64,000 bases of DNA from SZUA-36 sp963727635 (lineage in GTDB: Bacteria > Pseudomonadota > Gammaproteobacteria > Xanthomonadales > SZUA-36): NCBI GenBank assembly GCA_963727635.1, contig CAVSHP010000021.1, positions 1 to 64,000 of the forward strand, in the 5' to 3' direction. A program made the translations under genes and the position numbers. The notes below the pieces were generated by a model that was given only the letters and a program-made list of their open reading frames with translations, did not search any database and was not told the DNA's origin. Of this stretch, positions 32,835 through 42,518 are shown piece by piece (the stretch's first letter is position 1; every line of letters starts with the position of its first letter).

Positions 32835-33815
32835 ATGATCAGGTTACCTGTACTCACATTTTTAACGGTCAGCATCCTCCTGCTTACGGCCTGTAACAAG
32901 GAACAGCAGGCGGCACAGGAAGCCGCCCCCGTGAAGCAGGAGATTACCACGACGACAAAACCACAGCCCCAGGTAGTGGAAATCCGCGCCGTAGGCAAAA
33001 CCTTCGAGGCGCCAAAGGAAATCCCGTCGGGTTGGACCACATTCAAATTCGTCAACGCCTCCAGCATGATCCACTTCGCGATGATCGACGCGCCGCCCGA
33101 AGGCATTACCGCCAAAATCATGAGCGACACGGTGATGCAGCCTTTCCAGGACGCCATGGACGGCATGAACGCAGGTGACGAGGAGGCGGTCAACGCGGCC
33201 TTCGCCAAGTTCCCTGCGTGGATCGGTGACCTGGCCCGCAATGGCGGACCGGGTTTGCTATCGCCGGGGTTATCCGGTCAGACCACCGTCTATCTCGTTC
33301 CGGGGCACTATATCCTGGAGTGCTACGTCAAATCGGATGGCGTATTCCATTCCACCAGCCCCGGGGAAGGCAAGATCGGAATGATGGCCGACCTCAAGGT
33401 GACAGATGCGCGAAACAACGCGCCGGAACCCGAATCCAACGTGACGCTGGCGATCACCAATTCCGGTTATGAAATCATCGACGGCGCGGTCCGGCCGGGT
33501 TGGAATACCATCCGTGTGGATTACCTGGAGCAGCAGGCACTGCCCTCTTTCGTCGGCAACGACGTGCACCTGATGCGGGTCGACGACGGGCAGAGCATCT
33601 CCATGGCGGATGGCTGGATGGACTGGCGCAGCAAGGAGGGTTTGCAGGATCCTGCCCCGGTATCCTTCCTCGGTGGCATCAACGACCTGCCCGCCGGGTC
33701 CCATGGCTATTTCACGGTCAACCTGGAACCCGGTGACTACGCCTTCATCGCCGAGATGCCGGGCCCCCGGGCGGCGGGTTTCGTGATGCCATTCAGCGTG
33801 GCAGCGTCCGACTAA
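32835..33815 (+). CDS. Lipoprotein with two cupredoxin-like halves
   Basis: A 326-residue lipoprotein with lipobox LLTAC at residues 16-20, then a Gln/Lys-rich linker. Two similar halves follow (about 45-185 and 195-325). Each has a Greek-key-like pattern: GWTTFKFVNASSMIHFAMID and PGHYILECYVKSDGVFHS in the first, GWNTIRVDYLEQQ and PGDYAFIAEMPG in the second. The first half keeps a Cys-x(n)-His-x(n)-Met arrangement near its end (ECYVKSDGVFHSTSPGEGKIGMM), suggesting a blue-copper-like site; the second lacks it. ATG 32835 with AAGGAG upstream. Function unknown. Confidence 0.7.
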   Translation: MIRLPVLTFLTVSILLLTACNKEQQAAQEAAPVKQEITTTTKPQPQVVEIRAVGKTFEAPKEIPSGWTTFKFVNASSMIHFAMIDAPPEGITAKIMSDTVMQPFQDAMDGMNAGDEEAVNAAFAKFPAWIGDLARNGGPGLLSPGLSGQTTVYLVPGHYILECYVKSDGVFHSTSPGEGKIGMMADLKVTDARNNAPEPESNVTLAITNSGYEIIDGAVRPGWNTIRVDYLEQQALPSFVGNDVHLMRVDDGQSISMADGWMDWRSKEGLQDPAPVSFLGGINDLPAGSHGYFTVNLEPGDYAFIAEMPGPRAAGFVMPFSVAASD

Positions 33816-33866
33816 AGCCAACAAAAAATCCGGCCCCGTACCGGTATCGGCTGTGGCCGGGGATGC

Positions 33867-35321
33867 TTAGCGGCCGCGCTGCTCCAGGCGGTTGGCGAAT
33901 TCCTGCATGATCTGCATGTACAGTTCATTGCCCAGGTAGCGGTCTTCGACATCGTGATCGATGTTCGGATTGTCGTTGACCTCGATGACATACACCTGGT
34001 CGTCCTTTTGCTTGATATCCACCCCGTAGAGACTCTTGCCGATGATGCTGCAGGCTCTCAATGCGGCATCCAGCACCGCCTTGGGCGCTTCAAAGGTCGG
34101 CAGGGTTTCCCAGCCGCCGGTGAGATGCCGTTTGGAGCCGTGGTTGTAAATCTGCCAGTGGTCCTTGGCCATGTGGTACTTGCAGGCGTAGATGGCCCGG
34201 TTGTTCAACACGCCGATGCGCCAGTCGAACTCCGTGTAGAGGAACTCCTGCGCCAGCACCAGGGCCGAGTCGGCAAACAATTCGGCCAGCCTGGTTTTCA
34301 ACTCCTGGCGGTTTGCCACCTTGAAAACACCCAGGGAGAATGATCCCTCCGGCATCTTCAGCACCATCGGATAACCCAGCGCTATCTCCACCTCCTCCAT
34401 CTGCCTGTCACTGAAGCCTGCCATGACCACGGTCTTCGGCGAAGGTACGTTGTTGTAGGAAAAGGCGTCGTGCAGGAAGACCTTGTTGCAACAGCGCAGA
34501 ATCGAGGTCGAATCATCGATGACGACGATGTCTTCCTGTTCGGCCTTGCGCGCGAGGCGGTAGGTGGGGTGATTGATGGCCGTCGTTTCGCGGATGAACA
34601 GGGCATCGTACTGCAGGATCTGTGACTTCCTGCTGGCGGTGATGGTTTCGGCGTTGATGCCGACCTTCGCGGCGGCCTTGATAAAGCGGTTGATGGCCTC
34701 CTTGTCGCTGGGCGGGTTTGGCTCCTGCGGGTCGACCAGGATCGCCATTTCCCAGCGGTACTTGCGTTGAGCAGGCTGCCGCCAGATCTTTTGCGTGAAG
34801 TTTTCCAGCCGGGTCAGGAATATTTCACGTTGCGCTGCATCCAGCTGGCTGAAGCAGGCATTCCTGATCTCGAGCTGGACGCCATCGCGGTCGCGGCTCA
34901 ATTCCACCATCAGGATCGGTGAAGGGTAGCGGTCAAAAACGATGCGGGCGATCTTTTTCCATGCTTCGTTCTCCGTCCAGCCAAAATACACGGCCAGGTC
35001 GATCTTTTGACCTACGGCGATGTCCTCGCTATCGACGATGGAAGCGGTGAGACCAAAATCAAAAGCGGTGACATCGCTGGTATCACGCAAGTCGTTGATG
35101 GTGTTAACACTGGGCAAGACCTTGTGCTGACGCGCTTCCGCCAGCAGTGAACAGTAATAGCCGCGGCTCAGGTAGATCGCTGTATCGCACAGGTTGATGA
35201 CACGGGTTTTTCTTTCGTCCTTCTTCGGGTAATCCGAAAGATATTGCTCAAAGCTGATGGCGGCGAACTCCGCACTGGACAGCAGTGTGTCGTCATCCAC
35301 AACGATTAAAGTATTTAGCAT
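33867..35321 (-). CDS. RimK-like ATP-grasp ligase with RLAN N-terminal domain
   Basis: A 484-residue protein. Residues 1-200 form the RimK-like ATP-grasp N-terminal (RLAN) domain (VINLCDTAIYLSRGYYCSLL). Residues about 200-480 are an ATP-grasp ligase: KMPEGSFSLGVFKVANRQEL (ATP-binding loop), LAQEFLYTEFDWRIGVLN, GVDIKQKDDQVYVIEVNDNP (metal and ATP ligands). This family adds amino acids to peptides or proteins. It starts four bases after the GNAT-C39 gene ends, so the two are translated together. This pair was described in comparative-genomics work on amidoligases as a peptide-modification system; the target is not known. Confidence 0.85.
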   Translation of the reverse strand: MLNTLIVVDDDTLLSSAEFAAISFEQYLSDYPKKDERKTRVINLCDTAIYLSRGYYCSLLAEARQHKVLPSVNTINDLRDTSDVTAFDFGLTASIVDSEDIAVGQKIDLAVYFGWTENEAWKKIARIVFDRYPSPILMVELSRDRDGVQLEIRNACFSQLDAAQREIFLTRLENFTQKIWRQPAQRKYRWEMAILVDPQEPNPPSDKEAINRFIKAAAKVGINAETITASRKSQILQYDALFIRETTAINHPTYRLARKAEQEDIVVIDDSTSILRCCNKVFLHDAFSYNNVPSPKTVVMAGFSDRQMEEVEIALGYPMVLKMPEGSFSLGVFKVANRQELKTRLAELFADSALVLAQEFLYTEFDWRIGVLNNRAIYACKYHMAKDHWQIYNHGSKRHLTGGWETLPTFEAPKAVLDAALRACSIIGKSLYGVDIKQKDDQVYVIEVNDNPNIDHDVEDRYLGNELYMQIMQEFANRLEQRGR

Positions 35322-35325
35322 GTCC

Positions 35326-36453
35326 TTATTTTACCTCAGCTGGTTTTTTCAGGATGATCGCGGTGCGCAGGCGGTCGTTTCCAAACGTCGACATCCTGGC
35401 AAAATGCTCCCTGGCAACGGGTATGTGCTGGCAGTCCAGCGCGTCCTGCAGTCTTTCGTTCACATCGGGATCGTGTACGTAAATGCACTCCTCGTCCATA
35501 CCCGTGACCGTGACCCAATGGGGCGCTTTGCAGCCATCCATCAGGTAGGTGCTGATCAATATGATCACGGCATGTTGCCGTTCGAGTGCCTGGGTGATCT
35601 GTTTTTGTGTCAGGTCGGTTATGACAACCTTGATCTTTTCCTGTTTGGCCCGGACACGGAACTGCTGCTCGACGGTGCGCATGATTTCCTTTTTCTTTTC
35701 GGTGCGCACGCCTTCGAGGAACAGGGGTTTGTCCGTGCTGATATAGACGCTGACGTCGAAGCCGCGTTTTTTCGCCGCCAGTGCCAGGCCCAGCGGATGG
35801 GTTCCGCCATGGCCGGAGGTCATGAATATGGTGGTCGCCTCGCGCCAGATATCGAGTTCCAGGGCCTGGCTGGGCCTGATGCTTTTATCCAGGCTGGCCA
35901 TGGCCATCAACAGCGATGCGGGGCCGCAGGTAAACTCGGTTGACTGCCGGATCCACGGCACCGGGTGCAGGATCTGTCCCGGGTCAATGCGGCGAATACG
36001 TTTTTGCATACGCAGGGCGTCGCCGTGATCGGTGTAGTAATCGTGGTATTCGCCAAAGGAACGATAGCCCATGTTCTCGTACAGCCCGATCGCGCTTTCA
36101 TTGGCCTTGGCCACTTCCAGACGCATCGCAAAACGGCCCTTCTCCGAGGCCGCCTGCTCAAGCGCCAGCAGCAGCGCCTTGCCTATACCCTGGCCACGTG
36201 CATCATTCGATACCGCAATTGAATACAAACGCGCCAGGCGTGTGCCCTTGTGCAGCAAGACCAGTCCATACGCCAGCACCTTTTGGTCTTTTTCCACCAC
36301 CAGCAACACGCGATTGCTGGCCTTGATCCAGTGCTGAAAACGGCGGCGGCTGAGCCGGTCACCGGCAAAACTGGCTTCTTCCAGCGTCACCAGGTCTTCC
36401 AGGTCGCGGTCTTCGACCGGCCGGATCAAAAAATCGTTACGCTTATCGGGCAT
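35326..36453 (-). CDS. GNAT acetyltransferase fused to a C39-like peptidase domain
   Basis: A 375-residue two-domain protein. Residues 1-150 are a RimI-like GNAT domain (AVSNDARGQGIGKALLLALE binds acetyl-CoA; GLYENMGYRSFG). Residues about 165-370 are a C39-like cysteine peptidase domain (IRQSTEFTCGPASLLMAMAS with the Cys, and APHWVTVTGMDEECIYVHDP with the His and Asp). It sits directly upstream of the RimK-like ligase. The set suggests modification of a peptide terminus by acetylation and ligation, with the peptidase trimming or reversing it; this is inference from domain content. Confidence 0.85.
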   Translation of the reverse strand: MPDKRNDFLIRPVEDRDLEDLVTLEEASFAGDRLSRRRFQHWIKASNRVLLVVEKDQKVLAYGLVLLHKGTRLARLYSIAVSNDARGQGIGKALLLALEQAASEKGRFAMRLEVAKANESAIGLYENMGYRSFGEYHDYYTDHGDALRMQKRIRRIDPGQILHPVPWIRQSTEFTCGPASLLMAMASLDKSIRPSQALELDIWREATTIFMTSGHGGTHPLGLALAAKKRGFDVSVYISTDKPLFLEGVRTEKKKEIMRTVEQQFRVRAKQEKIKVVITDLTQKQITQALERQHAVIILISTYLMDGCKAPHWVTVTGMDEECIYVHDPDVNERLQDALDCQHIPVAREHFARMSTFGNDRLRTAIILKKPAEVK

Positions 36454-36498
36454 GACGGGCTCCAGTTTGCCAACACCGGCTGACAGACCTGTCGGCTT

Positions 36499-37729
36499 TT
36501 AAATACTACGGTTACCGGGACGGTAGAGCAGCAAGCCCGCGGCGGCAAGCATTGCGAACACTGCGCCGGCAAAAAAAGTGGCCGGGGCGCCAAATGCGGT
36601 CCACAACGCCCCTGCAATCACGCTCGCTAAGAATATCGAGACACCGGTGACAAAATTAAACATCCCGAAGGCGGTACCGCGAAGATCGGCGGGTGCGGTG
36701 TCGGCGACCAGTTTTGCCAATAAGCCCTGCGTCAACGCCATGTGCAGACCCCAGAAAGCTGCGCCGAGGAATGTCATCCAGGGTGACACCGCCATTGCCA
36801 GCACGACATCGGCGACGATGAGCAAGGCAAGACCGGATACCAGCAGCTTGCGCGCCGAAAGCCGGTCGGCCGCCTTGCCCGCCGGATAGGCAAACACCGA
36901 GTAAAAAATATTCATCACGACCATGATTATTGGTACGTAGGCAATCGCAAGCCCGACATCCTGTGCACGCAAAATCAGGAATGCCTCGCTGAACCGGGCG
37001 AGGGTAAAGACCGCACCAAGCGCGACCACCAGCCAGAAACGCGGCGGCAGACGTCTGCTGTCATGCAATGACAGCCGGTTTTTTGATGCGCTGACATGTT
37101 TCTTTGAGCCGGGTTCGCGCACTGCAAAAACCAAAAGAAACACGGCAATGAACGCCGGTACGACGGCCACCCACAAAACAGCCTTGATGTTATCTGGCAA
37201 ACCAGAGCATGAAGATGACCGCCAGCAACGGTCCGATAAAAGCACCGACCGAATCCAGCGCCTGGCGCAGACCGTAGGCCGCACCACGCAGCTTTATGGG
37301 TGCGATATCGGCAACCAGTGCATCACGCGGTGCACCGCGGATGCCCTTGCCGATGCGGTCGACGAAGCGCGCGCCAAACACCCAGCCGATGGTGGTTGCA
37401 AGTGGAAAGATCGGCTTGGTAATGGCGCCAAGCAAATAGCCGATCACGGCAAGCAATTTGCGCTTGCCAAAGTAGTCGCTGATCGCGCCCGAAAATATCT
37501 TGGTGATCGCCGCGACACCCTCGGCCATGCCTTCGATGATGCCGATGGTGAGCATCGATGTACCAAGCACGGTGGCCATGAAAACGGGCAGCAGGCTGTG
37601 GACGAGCTCGGATGAGACATCCATGAACATGGAGACAAAGCCAAGCGCCCAGATTTCTTTTGGCAGGCCGCGATAGCCTGTCTTTTGGGGTGCTGCCGGG
37701 TCTGGATGATGTTTTTGTGTCAAGATCAA
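36499..37729 (-). CDS. MFS transporter, frame-interrupted
   Basis: A major-facilitator transporter of about 410 codons. The N-terminal half has WALGFVSMFMDVSSELVHSL and FGARFVDRIGKGIRGAPRDA, the RxGrxxRGxPRDA loop of a subgroup often annotated as MFS-1 near stress genes. After a shift near 37200 (LAVIFMLWFA to NIKAVLWVAVVPAF) the second half continues with six more helices to PGNRSI. One missing base explains the break. Start near 37729 (alternative start codon). It runs in the same direction as the GNAT-C39 gene 46 bases downstream, so they may be co-transcribed. Confidence 0.8.
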
Positions 37730-37791
37730 TGTTACCGTGCTTTATTAACCGACAGCGGGAAGGCCCCCCGGTTCACCTGCCGCGTTTCTCC

Positions 37792-37817
37792 AGGCCCGGT
37801 ACGAACCGGGCCTTTTT
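37792..37817 (+). terminator. GGCCCGGT hairpin with T-run
   Basis: AGGCCCGGT (37792-37800) pairs with ACCGGGCCT (37805-37813), followed by TTTT on the plus strand. It lies just past the 3' end of the minus-strand surface-protein gene, where it may also stop that transcript although the T-run is on the other side. Confidence 0.5.
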
Positions 37818-37830
37818 GCCTATCAATTTT

Positions 37831-40800
37831 TTATCGATCATGTCTGTACGGGCGTAGCGGGCGAAAATACCAGCCGCCTGCAAGTAACGCCAGGGTCAAC
37901 AGGATCAGGGCCCAGGCATTGGTCGATGGTATCGGCAGGAACTGGTAGTTGACAAAGGTACAGGTCAATTCGTCACCCGGCCCCAGCACGATGTCTCCGG
38001 CAGTGCTGCCGTCCGAACAGTTGTTACTGATCGCCATCCAGTATTCGGATTGTGCCTGTTCAACAACGCTGTAACTGCCGGGCGCCAGGTCGGTCAAGGT
38101 GGTTTCACCCGTACCGCCGGAGGTGGTGATGCAGAAATAGCCATCGACATCGGCCGGGGACAGGTTGAAGCAGAAGGTTGCATCGTTGCCCGCCGTCTGT
38201 TTGACGATGGTCAGACCTGCGCGCTTGACGTTGTTGAACTGGCAGGTCACGGTCTCGCCGGCTTCAATGTTGAAAACCGCTGTCTGTGCGGTGCCGTAAC
38301 TATTGTTGTCATCACAGCTGATGTCTTCCAGGTCCCAGCCGCTTGCCGCGGTCTCTGTCGTGGTGTACCGGCCGGCTACGACTTCAACATCGATCATACC
38401 GCTATCGGAGATATCACCCGTAGCGTCGCCGGTGAAGTTGAACAGCGCGGGGTCGCCCGGGGGATTGGTCGCCTTGCTTACGATCATGTGACCGCGTTTC
38501 GAGTTACTGAAAGTGCAGGTCACGGACTCGCCGGCCGCCACGTTGAAAGTGGCCGTCGCACCGTTGCCGGAGCTGTCGTCGTCGTCACAGCTGATGCTGT
38601 CCAGATCCCAACCCGCTTGCGCCGCCTCGGTCGAAGTGTACTGACCGGAGGCTACCTCGGCGGCGAGTGTGCCATGGCCGCCTATAGCGCCGGCCAGGTC
38701 ACCGCTGAAGCTGAACAACGCCGGGTCGTCCTCCGGGTCGGTCTCCTTGCGTACGATGATGTAACCATTTCCCTCGCTGACGAAGGTGTTGGTGAAGGTA
38801 CAGGTCACGGTTTCGCCCGCCTGCACGTTGAAGGTCGCGGTGGAACCGTTACCGGTACTGTCGTCGTCATCACAGCTGATGCTGTCGAGGTTCCAGCTGC
38901 CTGCCGGCGATTCGGTCGAGGTGTACTGGCCGGCGACGACTTCAACATCGATGCTTTCACCGTCGGTAATATCGCCGGCGGCATCGCCGCTGAAGTTGAA
39001 GGTTTCCAAAACACCGGCCGGAACGGTCTGCTTCTGCACGATGATGTGACCCCGTTTCGAGTTAATGAAGGTACAGGTCACGGCCTCGCCGGCCGCCACG
39101 TTGAAAGTGGCCGTCGCGCCGTCGCCGGAACTGTCTTCGTCGTCACAGCTGATGCTGTCGAGGTCCCAGCCTGCCAACGCCTGCTCGGTCGAGGTGTACT
39201 GGCCGGGGGCGACCTCGGCGGCGAGCGTGCCCTTGTCGGCAATATCACCGTTCAGGTCACCGCTGAAGGCGAACACCTGCGAGTCGTCCTCCGGGTCGGT
39301 CTGCTTGCGCACGATGATGAAACCATTGGCCACACCGATGTAAGAATTGGTGAAGGTACAGGTCACGCTCTCGCCCGCCTGCACGTTGAAAGTGGCGGTG
39401 GAACCGTTACCGGAACTGTCGCCGTCGTCACAGATGATACTGTCCAGGTTCCAGTTGTTTGTCGCGGCCTCGGTTGAAACATACTGGCCGGCGGCGACTT
39501 CAACATCGATTGTTTCGCCATCGGCAATAACGCCGGCGGCGTCGCCGCTAAAGCTGAATGTCTGCAAAACACCGGCAGGATTGGTCTGCTTTTGCACGAT
39601 GACATGGCCGCGTTGCGTATTGGTGTAGGTGCAGATCACCGTCTCATCCGGTGACAGGTTGATGTTCGCCGGGTCTTCAGGACCGGCCGAGCCCACGCAG
39701 GCGACCTGCGTATCCCATCCGTCCGCCGGGTCTTCGCTGATTGCATAGCCGCCACCGGCGGCCAGCATGACTTCGTTGACATCACCCGGACCAAAATCGC
39801 AGTTGCCGTTGGACAGCGAAGTGCTGACCGGCAAGTCGTTGTCCGGTCCGGTTAGTTCAAACCCGAAGGCGGGATTATCGCCGGATGTCGTTACCGTGTT
39901 CTTGCATACCTGGATGTGGGCCGGGTTTTCGTAGTTGGTAAATGTACAGATCACCGCTTCGCCCGGTTCCGGGGTAATGGCCACGGCACGGGTGCCCGCC
40001 GCATCAGCCAGCCAGTTGGAACCCGAGCAGTTGATATCGCTGAGCGTGAAATCGGCCTCGATGGCCTCTGCCACGTTATAGGCCGTATCGGGCGTGACCT
40101 CGAAGGGCGTCGAACATACGCCAGCGGTCAGCGTAAACACACCCAGGTCGCCACTGAAATCAAACTCGCCGCCGGCAGGTCAGCGGCACCGTGCTCTTGC
40201 AGATTTCGATACTGGCATTCCGCGTATTGGTAAATGTGGCCACGGCATTGTCAGCAACGCCCAGGCTGACCGACACCTGGTGCGCCAGATCGGCGCCGCA
40301 GGTGGCATTACCGATACAACTCACATCCGTCAGCGCCCAACCCGCAGGCGCCGCCTCATCAATGGTGTAACTGCCCGCTGCCAGACCCTGGCAGCTAATC
40401 GACTGACCGCAACCGAGTGTTTCCGCGCCATCGGCACACGCCGCGGTGCTGCTGCCGCCAAAACCGCCGAGGACGAAGTCAAACGTCTGGGTTTCAGGGC
40501 TGCTGCTGTCGCAAATTTTCTGTAGCGTGATTGAACCCGGCGGTGCCGTGAAGGCATTGGTGAAGGTACACACCACGTCATTGCTGAGACCGATCGCAAC
40601 ATCGATATCACCACCACCGTGACCTCCATTTGTGTAGTTTGGCGCACCCGGCGTCCCGCCCGTGCAGGTCACATCCGTCAGGTTCCAGCCATTGGGCGCT
40701 GCCGGTCCCGCCGGCATATTGTTTTCTGTAATCGTGTAGGTGTCGGCTTCGACGTTCGCAAAATACCGGCTTTCACCGCCGGTCAGGTTGAAAGAGCCGG

Positions 40801-41863
40801 GGACGCCCGCTGCCGGGTCGATGGTAAAACCAAAACTGGAATTACCACCGATGGTCTCTTTCTCCACGGTCAGGGTCCCACAGGTCGACAAATCGAGGGA
40901 CACGAAATCCTTCAACTGGGCCGTCAATGAAGTAGAAGAACGGGTTTCGATGATCGCATTGGCAAAACATCCGACACCCTGGATCGAGGCCGTGAGGTTG
41001 ATACCCGTTTCATAAAAAGACTGCTTCGCGATATTGGGACGCCAGGCCGCATTGATACTCGACACCGGGTTGGTCCGTCCGCAGACCTTGTCACCCGGCA
41101 AGGCGTCATTGCAGTTTTGGCCGACGAAAGCCGGCACGCCGGGGTCGGAACAATCACCCTTGTCACCGCCGAGACACTCATCGCCGCTTTGGGGGATGCG
41201 ATCGGGGTCCGACCAGCGGTATACCACGACTTTTTCCACGCGGCCGCCGTTATCGAATTCGGCCACCAGTAACAGGTCGCCATCGATGTGTGTACCGATA
41301 AACGGTGTTGAGGCGCCATTGGAGACACAGCTCACCGGGCCCTGAAACAGCCACACACCCATGTTTGAATCGCCGAGGTTACCCTCGCGGTCCGCACCAC
41401 CGTAAAAAAACAGATCACCAGCACTGCTGTAGGTGGCGCCGTAGGCGTGCAATATGTTGCTCTTGTCCTGCACACCGGCGGTCTTGCAGGTCCACTTATC
41501 AAGCGATTGGGTATCCTTCACGCCGCCGTCAAATACCGTCTTGTCAGCCACGGCAGAGTCGACGATAAAGGCAGAACGCAGGGCGTGGCCGGTGGCGTTG
41601 TAAATATCGTCCCAGTCATCAATACCGGCGAGAGCCGCGCCGTCATTGACGGTATTGCCATCCAGCTCGATATTGCCAATTTTATGCACCGCCCACGCGG
41701 GGCCTGCAACCAGCACGCCCAACGCGAACAGGAAAGCGGCGAAAAAGCCTGGAAACGGAGATTTAAGATCGAAATTAACAGAGTGATTGCTTAACCACTT
41801 ACAGGTCAACATGACCGCTGATTTTGTAGCTGCCGTGCCAATTGACATTTGATTCACCTTCAT
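37831..41863 (-). CDS. Large secreted repeat protein with IPTL-CTERM-like anchor, frame-interrupted
   Basis: About 1,344 residues once two missing Gs near 40165 and 40178 are restored (joining IEICKSTVPADLPAGGEF to DFSGDLGVFTLT). It has a long signal sequence ending VAGPAWA, an N-terminal domain of about 400 residues (IGNIELDGNTVNDGAALAGI), then at least ten prealbumin/SpaA-like beta repeats with the signature CTFTN and alternating unit types GHIIVQKQTVPAGVLETFNF and GYIIVRKETDPEDDPALFSF. The C-terminus IPSTNAWALILLTLALLAGG followed by Arg residues resembles the IPTL-CTERM sorting signal recognised by exosortase-type enzymes. The repeats alternate A-B-A-B at the DNA level, which invites recombination. 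Confidence 0.75.
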
Positions 41864-41998
41864 CGTTTCGATGGTTGAAAACCGGAATTCGGTTTTCGGT
41901 GGAATATACGCCTATAAAAATAATACTTTCATATCCATTATTCAATAAGTTGGCATTGCACTGACCGCTTTTGAGGTATTCAAAAAATGCAGACGCGC

Positions 41999-42460
41999 CA
42001 TTGCTGTCGCACTTAAACCTGATTCTCCATGCTCAAACGAATGAAAGCCATATTTCAGATTGCCTGGTGCTGACCACAATTGGACATTGTTTCGATTTCA
42101 GCGTGGGCGCCGAGGCCATGCAGTACCTTACTTCAGGACACTACAAGCCGCATATGTGGCCTCAGTGAGGCTTCGCGTCGCACATCCATGTGCTCTATCG
42201 CGAAGTACCGTTCATCCTGAACATAACGGTCCTGAAGTAAGGTACTGCATACCCTCGCCGCTGTGCGTAATCATAGGTCAATGGTTCCTGACAGATTGGC
42301 ACGGCGGTTGCCAGACGCTGGGGTGGGTAGTTATTACCAGGACCGTACGAGGCAGGAAGCCGAGTATCGAGCCCCCCAGGGATGGGTTCATGGGCGTGTC
42401 CTGGGAATAGCTACCCACCCCAGTGTCCCCACCCCCCCAGATAAAGTGAGAAAGCATTAC
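41999..42460 (+). repeat. Mosaic double-stem element, copy D
   Basis: Stem 1 arms 42120-42139 and 42229-42248 are perfect over 20 bp, loop 89 bases (same module as copies A and E). Stem 2 arms 42314-42343 and 42398-42427 have three imperfect positions in 30, two of them G-T. Loop 2 carries the GTACGAGGCAGGAAGCCGAG module. Terminal repeats are eroded, and no GGCCGGATAC hairpin flanks it. Confidence 0.8.
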
Positions 42461-42518
42461 AGACACCCGCAACCGATGACCGGCAGCTGTCTTCACCTGT
42501 TTACTTGCTTGTCTTCGG

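Noticed and set aside
38050..39477. 475-codon plus-strand open frame.
   Set aside because: It lies wholly antisense to the repeat surface protein; its repetitive, Gly/Ala/Val/Arg-rich product is a by-product of the repeats.
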